NCBI GenBank assembly: GCA_022702545.1
Contig: JAHRBC010000006.1
Location: forward strand, 496,001 to 560,000
Origin: Phycomyces nitens
Taxonomy: Eukaryota; Mucoromycota; Mucoromycetes; Mucorales; Phycomycetaceae
Direction: 5' to 3'
Length of the DNA: 64,000 bases
Below, piece after piece: positions 19,384-31,328 of this stretch (positions within the stretch are counted from its first letter, which is position 1; every line of letters starts with the position of its first letter). Below the pieces are notes generated by a model, which searched no databases, was not told the origin of the DNA, and was given only the letters and a program-made list of their open reading frames with translations. The translations under genes were made by a program, and so were the position numbers.

Positions 19384-20099
19384 TTTAGAAACTCTATTTC
19401 TTAGTCTAGTATTTGGTTCATCCAAACTTGATTTCGTCTATTGACGTGTTGGTATTGAAAATATTATAAGTTCTGATCAATTATATCCTTTTGTAAATCG
19501 ATCGATTTTCATATGATATCCACTTAATAAATTATCTATCCCAATAATATCCGCCACCGTTTTGAAATGTGCTTGACTTGTAGATTACTTTTGGGAATGT
19601 TGGGTTTAATCAATAGAAGCTTGGGTTAAATGTATCGTTTCTTGTTGTCAGGTGTTTAAATAAGAGAATAAATTGTGTTTAGGTTGAATATTGTATTGCT
19701 GGCTGTAGCTAAATGGATCCCAACTGTCTATAGACTTTTTTTTTTTACAAACGGCTTCAATTGTTGTTGGAAAACAATATACGAGCCTGCTTGTAATATA
19801 CTTTTTTGTAAAGTTTGCTTCTTGAAATTATTGGGGTGTAAAATCTCTTTATTCTTATTTTTTGTATAAAAGCAAAATATATATTTATCAGTAACCCGCT
19901 CTATAGGTCAGAGGATTACTGTAATGTTCAATTGTGGAAATAACTATAGGGTGAGTTTAAAGGCTACTTGAGAGTATGTATGTTCTATAGCAAAACTAAT
20001 AAAAGCATTAATATTGTATTGTTACAATGTTATTTTCAAAATATATAAAGCATTAACCTGTTTGGTGCCTGCGTAATAAAACGCGGCATGTAATTTGTC
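19384..20099. other. Intergenic region after the giant gene
   Basis: AT-rich DNA with no supported gene. The giant gene and the peroxiredoxin-like gene converge here, so both 3' ends lie in this stretch. AATAAA-like signals occur near 19526 and 19667, but I cannot assign a poly(A) site. Confidence 0.5.
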
Positions 20100-21083
20100 C
20101 TAGGCCAACAACCCAAGCTGTAGGATATAAATTTTATGTGTATTGGGATTAATTTTGTTATTTAGACATGTATATCAGTAGGATATACAAACTTACCTTT
20201 AAGAAAATCAGGTTCATTGGATAAGGTACAACTTTATCAGCAGAACGTGGTTTGAACTTGTACATTACACGCCCCTCTTTATCAATGATGAACGCTGACC
20301 TATTCATATAGCAGTGTTTTGATTTTGATTTTGATTTTGATTTTGATTTTGGGTATTCCTTTATGATACAGACATTCTTTTAGGTCCGTACCTTTCTGAA
20401 GAACCACTTTTATCGTTCATTACACCCATACATTGAGAAATTAGGCGGGTAGTATCAGCCACTGTATACGTATATTAAAGACAAGTGTGAATAAAAGATC
20501 AAACAAAAACTTACATAGTGGAAATGATACAGGATGCAAAATTCCGTAAACGCTGTACTTGTCTACAAATGCCTTGTGATTATTGATACTATCTACTGAT
20601 ACAGCAATAGGAAAGACTTGGGCATCCACAAAGTATCCAAGATTGTCTCTAAAAGATTATTTTAGCAAAAAAAATAATCCCTCATCTAGACACCAGGTGT
20701 GCTACAACAACCATACTCAATCTGATTGATATCCATCGATGTTTGCTTCATGCTGAAATAAATAAATTGTGAGTTCTTGCTGCATGTTTATCTTCATGTT
20801 GGAACCCTTGTGCTTACAAATCTCGTTCATAAAAAAACAGCACAACTCCTCGCGAGAATTTCAAGGGCATTGAAAGTTGAAAGGGGATGATTGCACTATT
20901 GTAATATGCCTGACAAACAAAGTTTGGAGCTTGCGGGTATGATTCCATGCAAGGTCTTTTCAGCCGTTCGGGTATTGGTGGTGACAAGATATCTTCTTCA
21001 GTATCATCATCCGAGGCTCTCAAACGCTTATAGTGCTCAAAGACGATCCCTTTGTTGACTATTTTTATGATTGGACGAGGCAT
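20100..21083 (-). CDS. Peroxiredoxin-fold (AhpC/TSA-like) protein lacking the peroxidatic cysteine
   Basis: Six exons join in frame: 21083-20818, 20752-20717, 20648-20515, 20461-20392, 20299-20197 and 20117-20100, giving 208 residues. The fold signature is clear: YPQAPNFVCQ near residue 50, the strand RGVVLFFYERDF at 78-89, FPIAVSVDSINNHKAF, DKY..FPLLADTTRLIS, and SAFIIDKEGRVMYKF. In active peroxiredoxins the strand is followed by a PxxxTxxC loop that reduces peroxides. Here the equivalent positions read E86, M90 and T93, so proline, threonine and peroxidatic cysteine are all replaced. An extra N-terminal 45 residues is charged. The protein may be a catalytically dead scaffold, or one exon boundary (20753/20817) may be misjudged, but no reading of that intron supplies a cysteine. 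The first base of UBA2's stop is only about 200 bp upstream. Confidence 0.78.
20321..20351. repeat. (GATTTT)5 microsatellite in an intron of the peroxiredoxin-like gene
   Basis: Five perfect GATTTT units lie within the intron between exons 4 and 5 (20300-20391) of the minus-strand gene. On the transcribed strand this reads AAAATC repeats. It does not overlap either splice site. Confidence 0.8.
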
Positions 21084-21177
21084 TGAGAAAACCAAAAGAG
21101 ATATGTCCGAGAAGAATATAAAACAAACAAAAAAGATATGCTGTGAATCTTTGATATATTAAAATTGAATTGAGAAT

Positions 21178-21210
21178 AAAAAAAAAAAAAAAGGGGGGGG
21201 GGGGGGGGGG
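21178..21210. repeat. Homopolymer junction A15-G18
   Basis: Fifteen A are followed directly by eighteen G on the plus strand. The tract lies in the roughly 200-bp gap between the UBA2 stop and the start of the peroxiredoxin-like gene. On the transcribed strand it is C18 T15, so it would sit in the UBA2 3' UTR or in the leader of the downstream gene. Length is likely polymorphic or error-prone. Confidence 0.9.
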
Positions 21211-21286
21211 ATTATGGTAAAAGGGGTATGATTTTATTGAACTCTCAAGTTCATACCTTTCAAAACTATCGATATATTTCCCTATT

Positions 21287-24200
21287 CTAATCCTCTTCAT
21301 CTGAAGATATTAATACGACTGAGTTTTGATCTAGACTATCTTCTCCCAAGACTTCATCAGAAGTTTCCCTTGAAACACTTGCCTCCAAGGTGATTTGACT
21401 GGCCGAGAGATTCGATAGTCCTTTATCTTCACCTTCATCTTCGTCATCTGAAATCAAGCACACTGAATCACCAATACCACCAGGTGTCTCGGCAATTGAC
21501 ATGTCGGTTGGTTGACTCCCTTGCATGCTAATATCTTGACTTTTATCAGTCATACGCGAGGCCCAAAATTCACGTGCAAGTTCATCATGAATATCTATAT
21601 CTTCAGAAACTGCGCGCTTCTTGTGAGGCTCATCATTCTCCTCCATTTCGGCATCCTTTAGAGAACGCTTATGCCCAGGAACCAATTCTTCTTTATCCGA
21701 GACATCTTTTGGTGCAATTCGAGCAATAAAGCCCTTTTCGTCTGACGGTTCGCTACAGGGAATTGGAAACCGATTAGGCTGGCTTGATATTCCCAATTCC
21801 ACAGTTGAGAATACTCACACAAATTGAACAATAAGATCTATGGGCTGGCCTTCATCGGGAGATACACGCAAAATACTGCTATCTTTAATGCCGAGATCTT
21901 TCAATGGCAGTTTTGTATTGTCATCATAATCAGGATCATATATGAGCCTATTTAGAATGTATGAGTGTTTGCAATTAAAATGATTTTGACTCTTGTCAGA
22001 ATTGATTTTTACTTGTTTCCATCAATGATTAAGAACTCTTCGTCAAAACCTGCTCCTCCTTCTTCTGTTGGTTTCAGAATAATCAAATTGATTATGTCTT
22101 CCAAGGTAACCTTTCCGTCGACTTGAATGGGTACGTTTTTGGATTTGCAGACATCGCATTCGGGATTAGGTCTGCTTATTTCTTCATTCATAAAGGCTCT
22201 GACATTTGCCACTTGTGTGTCCACATAGTTCTTTTATACACATAAAGTCAGAATGATTCACGGTCATATTTGGTGTGTTTGCTTATTCCACTTACACGCT
22301 TTGAACTTTCGATTTCATTATTGAGGATACGATAGGCATTCATTACAACCTCACCACCGATTATTGCATTGGTAGTAGCAATTGCTGGAATGATATTTCC
22401 TGCCATGGCTATCCACAGAAAGAAAAAACATATTCTTGTCAGCCCTTTATTATGACTTTGATTTCTAGCCAGTATCCCTTTCACTTACACTTGACATCAA
22501 ATAGACATTTTTGTTCGATACCAAATATATGAGCTCGCAAGTTTGAGGTCGAGGTCACAAAGTCCATGGCGACTTGGTCATCCTTGTCAAAAGAAAGCAT
22601 GGCACTTGGGTTTGTTTCTTGTTGAGCCAGCAACTGCGATGCAAGCTTGTTGGCACTAGATGATTAAATATGCGCTTGTGAGACGAATGCTCTTGTGTAG
22701 ATATATATATATTCAAAGGCTAGCTGTGTATTTGTGGGTTTACCTATCTTTAAAGACATGGAAGCATTCAGGAAGAGACCAGATTTTTCGATCAGCCAAA
22801 ACCCCTTGAGAACCTTCTTTTTCGGCTGCTTGGTTGGGATCTCTGTCCTGCTCTTCAAGCGTATCGTAATCTAATGGACAAGGAGGCTTTCTTCCTCCTC
22901 GAGAAATATCGGCATCCAATAATCGTTGGACATCAGTTGTGAACACCTTGAATTTGTTATGAGATTATCTGTTCTGCCTTGATGTGACGGTATGTTTGGA
23001 CTGCATTTATTGAGAGTCTCTAGTCCCTAATATACCCTGGAGCCCACATACCTTTGTAAAGACTTTTTTGGTGTACTCCTTTGTTCCCATGGCACTTTTG
23101 ATCTCTTTTAGATCGTTGGCTTCCCTCTTTAATTCAGACAACTCTTTGGCTTAAAAAAACAACAACAACCAATATTAATACCAATATAAGACAATATGTA
23201 GCTTATGGCCGACACTCTACTACGCCTTTAAGTTTGATCCAAACCAAAAATTACCATTGTCATCAGAAGAGTCCTCTTTGATTGCATCGCTTAATTCTGC
23301 ATCACCAAACAGCTGACTATTGTTCTTCTGGTATCAATACACATACACATCCAAATAACCAGACTTACCAAAAGAGAAAATTCTTTGCCCATACAATACA
23401 ATGTATAGGTGCATTTGGAGTACTGCGAATAGTACACACAGGGTATGTAGTTGGAGTTGGCTTTGGACTGCAACTAAAGCACTCGGTGACACCCTATAAA
23501 AAGAGTATTGAATATTTGTTTGCCTCTAAAACCAGCGTGCTCATAATTAACGCGCACCTTTTTGATTATATAGGACTGACCCTTGTAGCCAGATGTCCCA
23601 GATTCTACCAATGCTACCTCTGCGGCCAGACACATCTTGTTTACATAATATCTTGCGTCTGAAATACGATATTGGTTAGTCAGAAGCATATTACATGGGC
23701 CATAAAAGATATCAATTGCATTTTACCAAGGTTGTCAAGTGCGTTCAACACAAGAGAGAACTGCTTGAACCATTCGATTCCAAATTGAGGGTCTTTGATA
23801 TTGGCGTGATGGGATGTGATATTCGCGTTGGGTTGAAATTTAAGCACTGCTTCTTTAGCCACCTTTTTTTTTGTTGTTGTTGTTTACTTTTTTATTTAGA
23901 GTGTAGATCTAGTGGCTCCATTTGGACATGATTTCTAGAGACTTACATGAGCCTTTGGTTGTCCAACATGTTCTTTTTGAAAAAGGAATTGGCGGTTAAG
24001 ATTTGATATTTCAATTGTATCCAAATCTACCTAAAATAAAGTCTTGGTCACATCTTTCTTTTTTCACATTACTAGGATAATTGTATTGCTCTCAATGTGA
24101 TGATAGAGAGAAAGAAACAAAGACATTTGCTTTGCTTTGGTTCTCTTACCACCGAAATATCCTTGAACCCCATCAACACTAGATTCTTGAGGACTTCACA

Positions 24201-24299
24201 GCCAATTCCACCTGCACCGATAAGCAAGACTTTGCTGTGGGAAACAGTGTTATAGGCATTGCTTCCCAGGATCTTTTTTAAATGACTGTCTCGAGGCAT
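21287..24299 (-). CDS. UBA2: SUMO-activating enzyme subunit 2 (Uba2)
   Basis: Thirteen exons join in frame: 24299-24150, 24030-23947, 23862-23727, 23658-23558, 23493-23369, 23316-23255, 23149-23052, 22946-22744, 22655-22489, 22408-22296, 22230-22013, 21947-21819 and 21752-21287, giving 683 residues (human 640). Uba2 with Aos1 adenylates SUMO and carries it as a thioester before transfer to Ubc9 in the nucleus. The ATP-binding loop GAGGIG is at 28-33, followed by [17 protein letters not shown]. The catalytic cysteine is C177 in PVCTIRSTP. Zinc ligands are visible as CFSC (162-165) and CDVC (438-441). A ubiquitin-fold segment follows ([10 protein letters not shown] onward). The tail is acidic with a basic nuclear signal (HKKR) and two SUMO-interacting motifs, VCLISDDED and [10 protein letters not shown], the latter at the very end. 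The acceptor before exon 3 is preceded by an A run rather than pyrimidines. Confidence 0.95.
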
Positions 24300-24415
24300 T
24301 GATGTACAAAGCAAAATGTCTCTCTCTTTTTCATTTTTTTCTTTTTATCTTTTTGGCCAACACGAACTTCTTTGCCTTGACTGTTCACGTGCCCTTGGTG
24401 ACGTTTGAATTTTTT

Positions 24416-24500
24416 CAAAAATATATATATATATATTATAATATTATAATATTTTTATATATAAAAATATATATATAAAATATATATTTTTTAATTTTAA
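24416..24500. repeat. Palindromic AT-rich tract
   Basis: Long runs of TATATA and ATATT with inverted symmetry lie between the UBA2 promoter side and the small downstream gene. Nothing coding is visible from here to 24622. Confidence 0.6.
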
Positions 24501-24622
24501 TTTACACTTTTATTGGAATTCTATAAATGATAAGATTATGGGTATAAAGAGGAAATACAATTGTATGATATGGTACAGAAGGGGTCTTGAGAGTATGCAA
24601 TGCAGAGATGATGTAAAGGTTA

Positions 24623-24898
24623 TTAGGCTCCAGTGTTTGTAACGTCGTATTCTGCGTGGTGACGATGGGTGCCAACACTCATGGGGTCGTAATAATAGCC
24701 AACAATATCTGGGTGGTCGGTGGTACGTGTAGGGTCATTAAGGAACTTCTTGTTGCTGGCGAGAAGAAAGAGATTGGAGTGCCAGTGCGAGTGCGAGTCC
24801 TTGTGGTCTTTGTCTTGGAATGATTCTTTGTGGTCGTCAGGGTGAGGGACGATTCCATTGCGGCTCTTGTGGAAAAAGGGAATATGAAAAAAGGCCAT
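24623..24898 (-). CDS. Small His/Asp-rich protein, 91 residues, unknown function
   Basis: A single-exon frame with an ATG at 24898. The protein has an MAFFHIPFFHKS start, a central segment rich in His, Asp and Lys (HPDDHKESFQDKDHKDSHSH), then LFLLASNKKF and a C-terminal HPDIVGYYYDPMSVGTHRHH stretch. The composition is far from that of random AT-rich sequence and the frame is GC-richer than its flanks, which supports coding. A TATA-like string lies about 70-80 bp upstream near 24966-24978. No signal peptide or membrane segment is seen. The many histidines could bind metal, but that is only suggested. I do not recognise the family. Confidence 0.6.
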   Translation of the reverse strand: MAFFHIPFFHKSRNGIVPHPDDHKESFQDKDHKDSHSHWHSNLFLLASNKKFLNDPTRTTDHPDIVGYYYDPMSVGTHRHHAEYDVTNTGA

Positions 24899-27564
24899 GA
24901 TTGATGAGTGTATGTATGAAGAGATGCTGATATGATATTTGGGTCAAGATGTCCTGTACTAGCATTTATATATATAGTGTTGATTTCATTATTTTTTTTT
25001 TCATTATTTATTTTGCAGGCGGACGGCGACTAAACGGTTATCCGGCATGTGGAAGATGACAAGGGAAGTATATAGATTGCCTGTTGATAATTGGGCGGAG
25101 AAGTCCTGCCTTTCTTCTACCCATTTATTGGTGGCCCAATGTAGATACGGACGAGATGCTATCAATGGGGAATTCGGGTTGGATTTCAGTACGAATCTTT
25201 GATGACTATGATGACTATGAAGGCTATGCTGGCCATCGGGCTCTTTTCACAGGTCAAATAGGGATCGCCAAAAAAGGGTCAGCTATTGACTCACCTAATG
25301 TGAACCTTAATAGAAATGTGTGGCCCGGATAGCGGAACCTGAATCCGACTCACGCCTAACTTTTTAGCCGTAAAGATATATCTCTCGATTGCTGTCTATA
25401 TATCTTTGTTTATCTTGTCAATAACCAAGGGTTTATTTTTGGTCAATTGTGTCTAGGAGTAGTCCGGAAAGACTTTGGCTGCTAATCTGATTTAAACGGG
25501 TTTTCTAGGCTATCTAGACAATCCTGGACTAGCCACGCACAGAGCACCACTTTAAGTTTAATGTCCATTGTTTTCTAATACATATATATATATATATTTA
25601 TATATAGTTATCATTCTGATTCTTAGCTCAGCCTGAGTCATATATATATTAGAGAAACTCAACAATGATTTATGCTGGTAAGATTGTGTGTGTGTAGGCC
25701 ATTTGGCTGGCTGTATGATATGGACATTCATTCTAGATCCATAAAGGATAAGATCAGGTCAGACAAGATAACCAGATAGATATACACTATATGTTTTCTA
25801 TCTGATCACTGAAATATACATATATACATATTATGTCTTATTTTATTTTGCATGTTCTCATTTAGATCTCCTTCAAAGTTATTCACATTATACAATCATG
25901 AAATAAATTTGATTTCATGGCCACCAAGACATATGTATAAAAAATATTCCGATCTATATTTAAATCTCTCTTTATAATTATTATTATTATTATTATTATT
26001 TATTAGGCATCCGATCATATAGGCAAATTAAAGAGCCAGATCTTTTTTTGATTTATTCTGACATGAGATTTTATAAATGTTATACATCTTGACCATGGCC
26101 ACCCAGCACAAAATCCTCAAAAGAATTATATTTCTTGTCCTATAATTACAAATCCCTTTTTCCCAAATAAATGGCTAATAATTAAGGCCACATTTACGAA
26201 ATCAATTAGTCAGGTCATTATTAAAAGACGATCATCTAAATCTCTGTTGAGGGTATAAAAAGGGCAGACTCTTTTGTTTTTTTATTTTTAATTGAAAAGA
26301 AGAAGATATTTTACCATGACAAGAGTGAGCCAAAGGAGTAGATTAACATTTATTTTTTATTGATCCTGAGCAGCAGGAGCAGCAGCAGCAGCAGTAGTAG
26401 TAGTAGTGGAATCACTCTGCTAGTATTCAAAACATGTATGTGTATGTCGACAACGCTTTATTTACACTGCCACTATTTAAACCTTTTTATAGAAATATTA
26501 TTCGGGTCGGCAATTCAATTAAAAGGTTCCCATAATTGGGCACCACTTTCAACTTTTTTGAACATGGTAAAATTGATCTATATTCAAAATACAATTAATT
26601 ATACCTGATCATTGGAGAGTCTCTTCATTGTCTCCCATTGACACATTGAATCAATTGGTTTAAATAGCCATTACAAAGATACCAAAGGACTATTAGAGAC
26701 CATTGATCAATGCCTATACATTATGTCGTCTTGTCGCATCACACTCGAACCACAGTTATCAAAAATGGCCATGAAACAAAGCGATTAGACTTTATGGGGG
26801 TGGGTGGATTATATATCAACACAATCCTCCCCCTTTTTATATATATATACCAGTCAAAGATGGCTTGGGGTTGCCAAATAACCCAGATATCTGCTCTATC
26901 GAAAATATGTAGATATATATATATATATCTCGGACGCATGATAAGAATAAGTACCAGCTCTCGGAAAGATTGATATGAATTATGCAATTCACAAAGAGAA
27001 AGATAAAAGATAAAGAGGTAGGCGAGGGATTGCACCCAAATCAAATGAATAAAATAAAAAGATGCTCTGCAGAATATTGGAATTCTTTGATAGATATTAC
27101 ATTTTTATTATTACTATTAATGAATCATCTAGTATATTCAAGGCATTATCTTGGTCTATTGGATATTGTTACAGCCATTGCTACAAAGATCTTTATACTT
27201 TTTTTTTCTATATCATGCCAAGCATATCGTCTGCTACTCTTGAGAACAAAAAACAACAACAACAACAACAACAATGAATTTGGAAAACTTTGGCAGTTTT
27301 GACAATTGCCTGTCGCCAGCATAAAGAAAAAAGTGACAAGAACATTAAGCGTTTTTTATTATTGAAAATATAGCAAGCATCCCCCCACAGGCTGCTCTTT
27401 CTTTGTTGCTGGTCCACAGGCCTTGTTGGACAAGCTTCTTATATATATAAAAAACTGACGCCAGGCTATTTATTATAAGTGAATTCTCGAGTCTTGTGTG
27501 TGGATGTATAAATGATGTTGTAGCATATATATATATATATGCATATATATATAAAAAGTGAATA
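24899..27564. other. 2.7-kb intergenic region without a supported gene
   Basis: AT-rich, with (TA)n near 25583-25605, (ATT)n at about 25980-26000, (CAG)n/(TAG)n at 26373-26404, and a (CAA)n run near 27250-27275. A TATA-like GGGTATAAAAAGGG occurs at 26251, followed by only a 15-codon frame. Low-complexity frames here were rejected. Confidence 0.5.
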
Positions 27565-28068
27565 TTAGATGTGTGGTCCTTCTGCCTGGTAAAGTGCCAT
27601 TGCAGTTACGCCTAGAACAAGACTATCCACCAATGGACCGAGTTGCATTGTAAATGGTGCTTTTGGCCAGGTCGTTGTGTGGGACCATACTTGACCCATT
27701 GCAGCAATGGTGAGGACCAAGAGGGCCGACTGCTCTGTGGATCTTTTGCGGTCCCTCAGAGTGAGCCCACTAAGGACAGCAAATGCCAGGTGCATCACTC
27801 CAAGGGTTCCCAATCTGTCTCTGTCTATTCGGGAGCGTCGTGCAGACACAAGAAATGAACGTGCGTTCCACGAGTGCTGGAATAGATTGATGAGGAGAGC
27901 GAGATGGCTATGTTTGAGAGCAAATCGTGCCAATGCAATCGTCATGGACTTCAAGTGTCCCCACAATAATGCTTGTGTGGTGGGTGGTCGCTCATCTGCA
28001 ATGGTCATGATCCGGGGTGGTCGCTGCTGAGGGCGTCTTTGTGGGGATCTATGGATGGACTCTGCCAT
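27565..28068 (-). CDS. Small predicted membrane protein, 167 residues, unknown function
   Basis: Single exon with an ATG at 28068. The N-terminal 30 residues are Pro/Arg-rich and basic. Hydrophobic stretches follow: one around LARFALKHSHLALLINLF, one at GVMHLAFAVLSGLTL, one at SALLVLTIAAMGQVW and one near LGPLVDSLVLGVTAMALY, so about four membrane spans are likely. Basic residues (RRSRIDRDR) lie between the first and second. The frame is markedly GC-richer than the surrounding AT repeats, which supports coding. It is 363 bp downstream of the Sel1 gene on the same strand. I do not recognise the family; an organelle membrane location is conceivable but not shown. Confidence 0.6.
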   Translation of the reverse strand: MAESIHRSPQRRPQQRPPRIMTIADERPPTTQALLWGHLKSMTIALARFALKHSHLALLINLFQHSWNARSFLVSARRSRIDRDRLGTLGVMHLAFAVLSGLTLRDRKRSTEQSALLVLTIAAMGQVWSHTTTWPKAPFTMQLGPLVDSLVLGVTAMALYQAEGPHI

Positions 28069-28430
28069 TACATATGATTGAGGCAGAGCTGTGAATGGTC
28101 AGTTTGGTAGCTTCCATAATGTAGCCAGACGTATCCAAGCACAAAAGATGTAGGATTGACACGTGATAAGAGTTGTCATCTGCATTACTATATCTTGTGA
28201 TTTTTTTAAAGAGAGAGAGCAAAAGAGAAAGAAAGAGAGAAAGAAAGAGATAGTATTGGATTGATTTATTGTATATGATGCCAAGAGAGAGAAAGGTACA
28301 GAGTATATAGAAAAGAGAAGTTATTGAGATTTGTATGTATATGTATATGTATATAACTATAACTATAATTATTATCATTATTATTATTATCATTATTAAT
28401 ATTATTAATGTTTTTATTTTATTTTTATTT

Positions 28431-30483
28431 TTAGGCGGCCGGCGCACTGTGGCCACTAATGAATCCTGAGCATATGAGATCATCGTCTGTTGCATTGGAT
28501 GATAATGCGGTGGATCCAGGTGAGAACAGGCAGACACGGACCAAAAGACGACGGAGTCTCTCGTGTGAATTACGGCAGCCAGCTAATTAAATATATATAT
28601 ATATATATATTAAAAAAAATGTAATATTGATTGTCCAACTTACCCATTGCTGCACGTTCAAACCAAAGCGTCGCCTCACGAAGGTCAATTGTGCACCCGA
28701 GTCCCTTTTCATAGCAATTGGCAAGGTGGAATTGGGCAACTACATGGTCTTGTTCGGCAGCCCGTTTAAACATATCAAACGCTTCTTCAAGGTTTCGGTC
28801 GACACCTAGTCCTGTCTGGAGATGGAGACCCAATTTATCTTGTGCCCGAGCATGGTTCTGTAGTGCTGCCTGCTTATACCAGTGGACAGCCTTTGTGTTA
28901 TCTCGCTTGACACCGATCCCATTCGCATAGCAGAAGCCGAGATTACATTGTGCCCAGGGGTTGTTCTGTCGAGCAGATTTGTGGTACCAGTAAACGGCTC
29001 TTGGGCTGTCCTTCTTTACTCCCAGGCCTTCTTCAAAGCAGAATCCCAGCGAATTCTGAGCAAGTGCATTGCCTTGCTCAGCAGATCGACGGAACCATTT
29101 GACAGCCTCTCTTTCGTTCTTGGGAACACCAATGCCATTACGGTAACAGTAACCAAGAGACAATTGAGCAGGCGCATGGTTCCCTTCTGCACTCCAATAG
29201 TACCAGAACACTGCCTCTTGTTCGTTGATGGCCACACCAATTCCGTTCTGGTAGCAGTATCCAAGAGAGTGATAGGCAAAGATGTTCTTTCGATCAGCCG
29301 ACCTACGGTACCATTTGACTGCTTCTGGCTCATTCTTCACTACGCCAATCCCATTCTGGTAACAAAAACCGAGATTGTGCTGTGCTCTTGCATGGCTCTG
29401 TAGGGCTGCTTTACGGTACCAATGGGCACCGAGGGTATCATCTTTGGGAACACCAATCCCATTCTGGTAGCAATAGCCGAGATTGCACTCTGCCCAAGGG
29501 TACCCTTGTTCTGCACTGGCCTTGTACCAGAATGCAGCCTGGCCAAAGTCCTGTTCGACACCGATTCCGTCTTCAAAGCAGTAGCCGAGCGAGTTTTGGG
29601 CAAATGCATTTCCTTGTTCGGCTGACAGTCTGTACCATCGCACAGCCTCTTCGACATTCTTTTCTACTCCAATGCCGTCTTCGTAACAATAGCCAACGTT
29701 GTATATTGCCACCGTTTCTCCTTGTGCTGCTGCAAGGCGGTACCATTTCATGGCTTCTACTTCATCTTTGGTGACCCCAAAGCCTTCGCCATAGCAATAG
29801 CCGAGAATGCCCTGTCCACGAGCATTGCCCTGTTCTGCACTGGCTTTGTACCACCGGAAGGCTGCGTGGTCATCTTTGGGCATGCCTACTCCGTCGTGGT
29901 AACACACTCCAAGTGCATACTGAGCTGCTGCATCACCATCGATCGTTGCTGCCTCTACAATCCACCCAACTGCATTTGGGCAGTGTCGTACTCGTTCTGA
30001 CCACTCTTCGGCCTCTACGCGGTCAATCTTTACATTTGGGCGTCCGTATTTACGCAAGAAGGCTAGTCGAGCCATTGCGAGTCCGTCTTGGGACTTTGCT
30101 GCTTCTAGGTAGTGCTTTTCTGCTAATACAAAGTCTTTTTCTACTCCAAAGCCGAATTCATGGCAGAATCCAAGCACACTCTCTGCAGGAGCATAGCCGA
30201 GTGAGGCTGCTTTACGATAATAGGTGATGGCGGTTGCTGCAGATTTTGGGTAGCCTTTACGTCCGAACAAGTGACCATTGGCAAGCTTGAACAGATGATG
30301 TCCCGAATTGTCATTGGTGGGCATGGTTTTTGGTGATGTATCTATGATTTCGTTCGATTCGATGGGTAGACTGGAACTAGAGGAATGAGTAGAATGAATA
30401 AAGGTAGAAGGTCTCTTTGGGTTGTTGAGTTTGGAGAAGACGAGTCGTGAACGGTGCAGGATGTGGGAGAAAGGTGGGGTCAT
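28431..30483 (-). CDS. Sel1-repeat (SLR/TPR-like) protein
   Basis: Two exons, 30483-28644 and 28582-28431, encode 663 residues. About 14-15 Sel1-like repeats of 36 residues cover most of the chain, each with the pattern A..WY..AA.QG.A.AQ..LG.CY..G.GV.KD. Such repeats form a superhelical scaffold for protein-protein contacts, as in fungal Chs4/Skt5-like and Hrd3/Sel1 proteins. The small final exon continues the last helix with MAGCRNSHERLRRL, the usual way such repeats end, and then adds a short tail before TAA; reading through the donor instead would give an implausible IYIYIY tail. The N-terminus (PPFSHILHRSRLVFSKL) is basic without acids and could be a mitochondrial presequence; a second possible start is the Met before PTNDNSGHH. 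No signal peptide or prenylation motif is seen. Confidence 0.9.
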
Positions 30484-30596
30484 TGCAAGACAACGAAACA
30501 AGAAAGGAGGAAAGAGTGAGTGAGAAAGGGGTTAAAGGTAAAGAAGGTCAAGGAGGAAGGAGAGAGATAGTGTGTGTGTGTGTGAGAAAGAGAGAA

Positions 30597-30629
<33 letters not shown>

Positions 30630-31328
30630 GAAAAGAGGGGAAGAGAGAGGGGGAAAGGGGAAGGACATATATAAATTAGAAAATCGTGTCACAAGTAGAC
30701 CCCATTAGGGCTATTTCCCCCCCCCCTCCCTCCCCCCTCTTTTCCCCCCTCTCTATTATATATATATATATATTTTGGCTGCCTTGCATCTCTCTCTTTC
30801 ATTCTCTTTTTTATATATATATAAAAGATATATAAAAACTATAATAATTCGACTTCTTTACACACAATCCCCCTTTCTAAATATATTATAAACATATCTT
30901 TATAATATCTTTATATACATACATATACATATATACATATATATATATATATTAGGAACCTTTATAGAATACTATTCTAGACCCACGTGCACTGATGCTA
31001 GACCATATCCACTCCACCCTCAGGGTATGTTTGAAATATCTCAAGCTTGCTCCTGGGACAATTGACTCCCTAACCAATGGTATTCAACACACCATCTTTT
31101 TTCTTTTTTACCACTTATTCATAAATCCAATTCCAGCTCTAGCCTGTGTTGTCTATGGGCTTAGGTAGGTCGCCATGGAGACAGCCGGTTGATTGGTCTC
31201 TTTGCTGATTGGTCCTCTAGAGCAACCCATCTTATTGATCTCCATCTTCCAATCGATCGATCTCGAAATCTCCTCGAGTTGCTAAAAAGAGTTGAGTTTT
31301 GGTCAATAAGAAAAAAAAGGAAAAAAAA
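30484..31328. other. Intergenic region with GA-rich and C-rich tracts
   Basis: Contains (GT)n at about 30570-30583, a GA-rich stretch up to 30665, a C/T-rich stretch at 30716-30750 and (AT)n at 30755-30770 and 30940-30952. It lies between divergent genes and should hold both promoters. Confidence 0.5.

Noticed and set aside
25084..25332. An 82-codon plus-strand frame with a DDYDDYEGYAGH string.
   Set aside because: No ATG-proximal promoter, homology signal or motif that I can recognise; the acidic string derives from a short GATGACTAT repeat.
26251..26380. A good TATA box (GGGTATAAAAAGGG) followed by an ATG at about 26316.
   Set aside because: The frame is only 15 codons and no convincing splice extension was found, so a gene is not supported.
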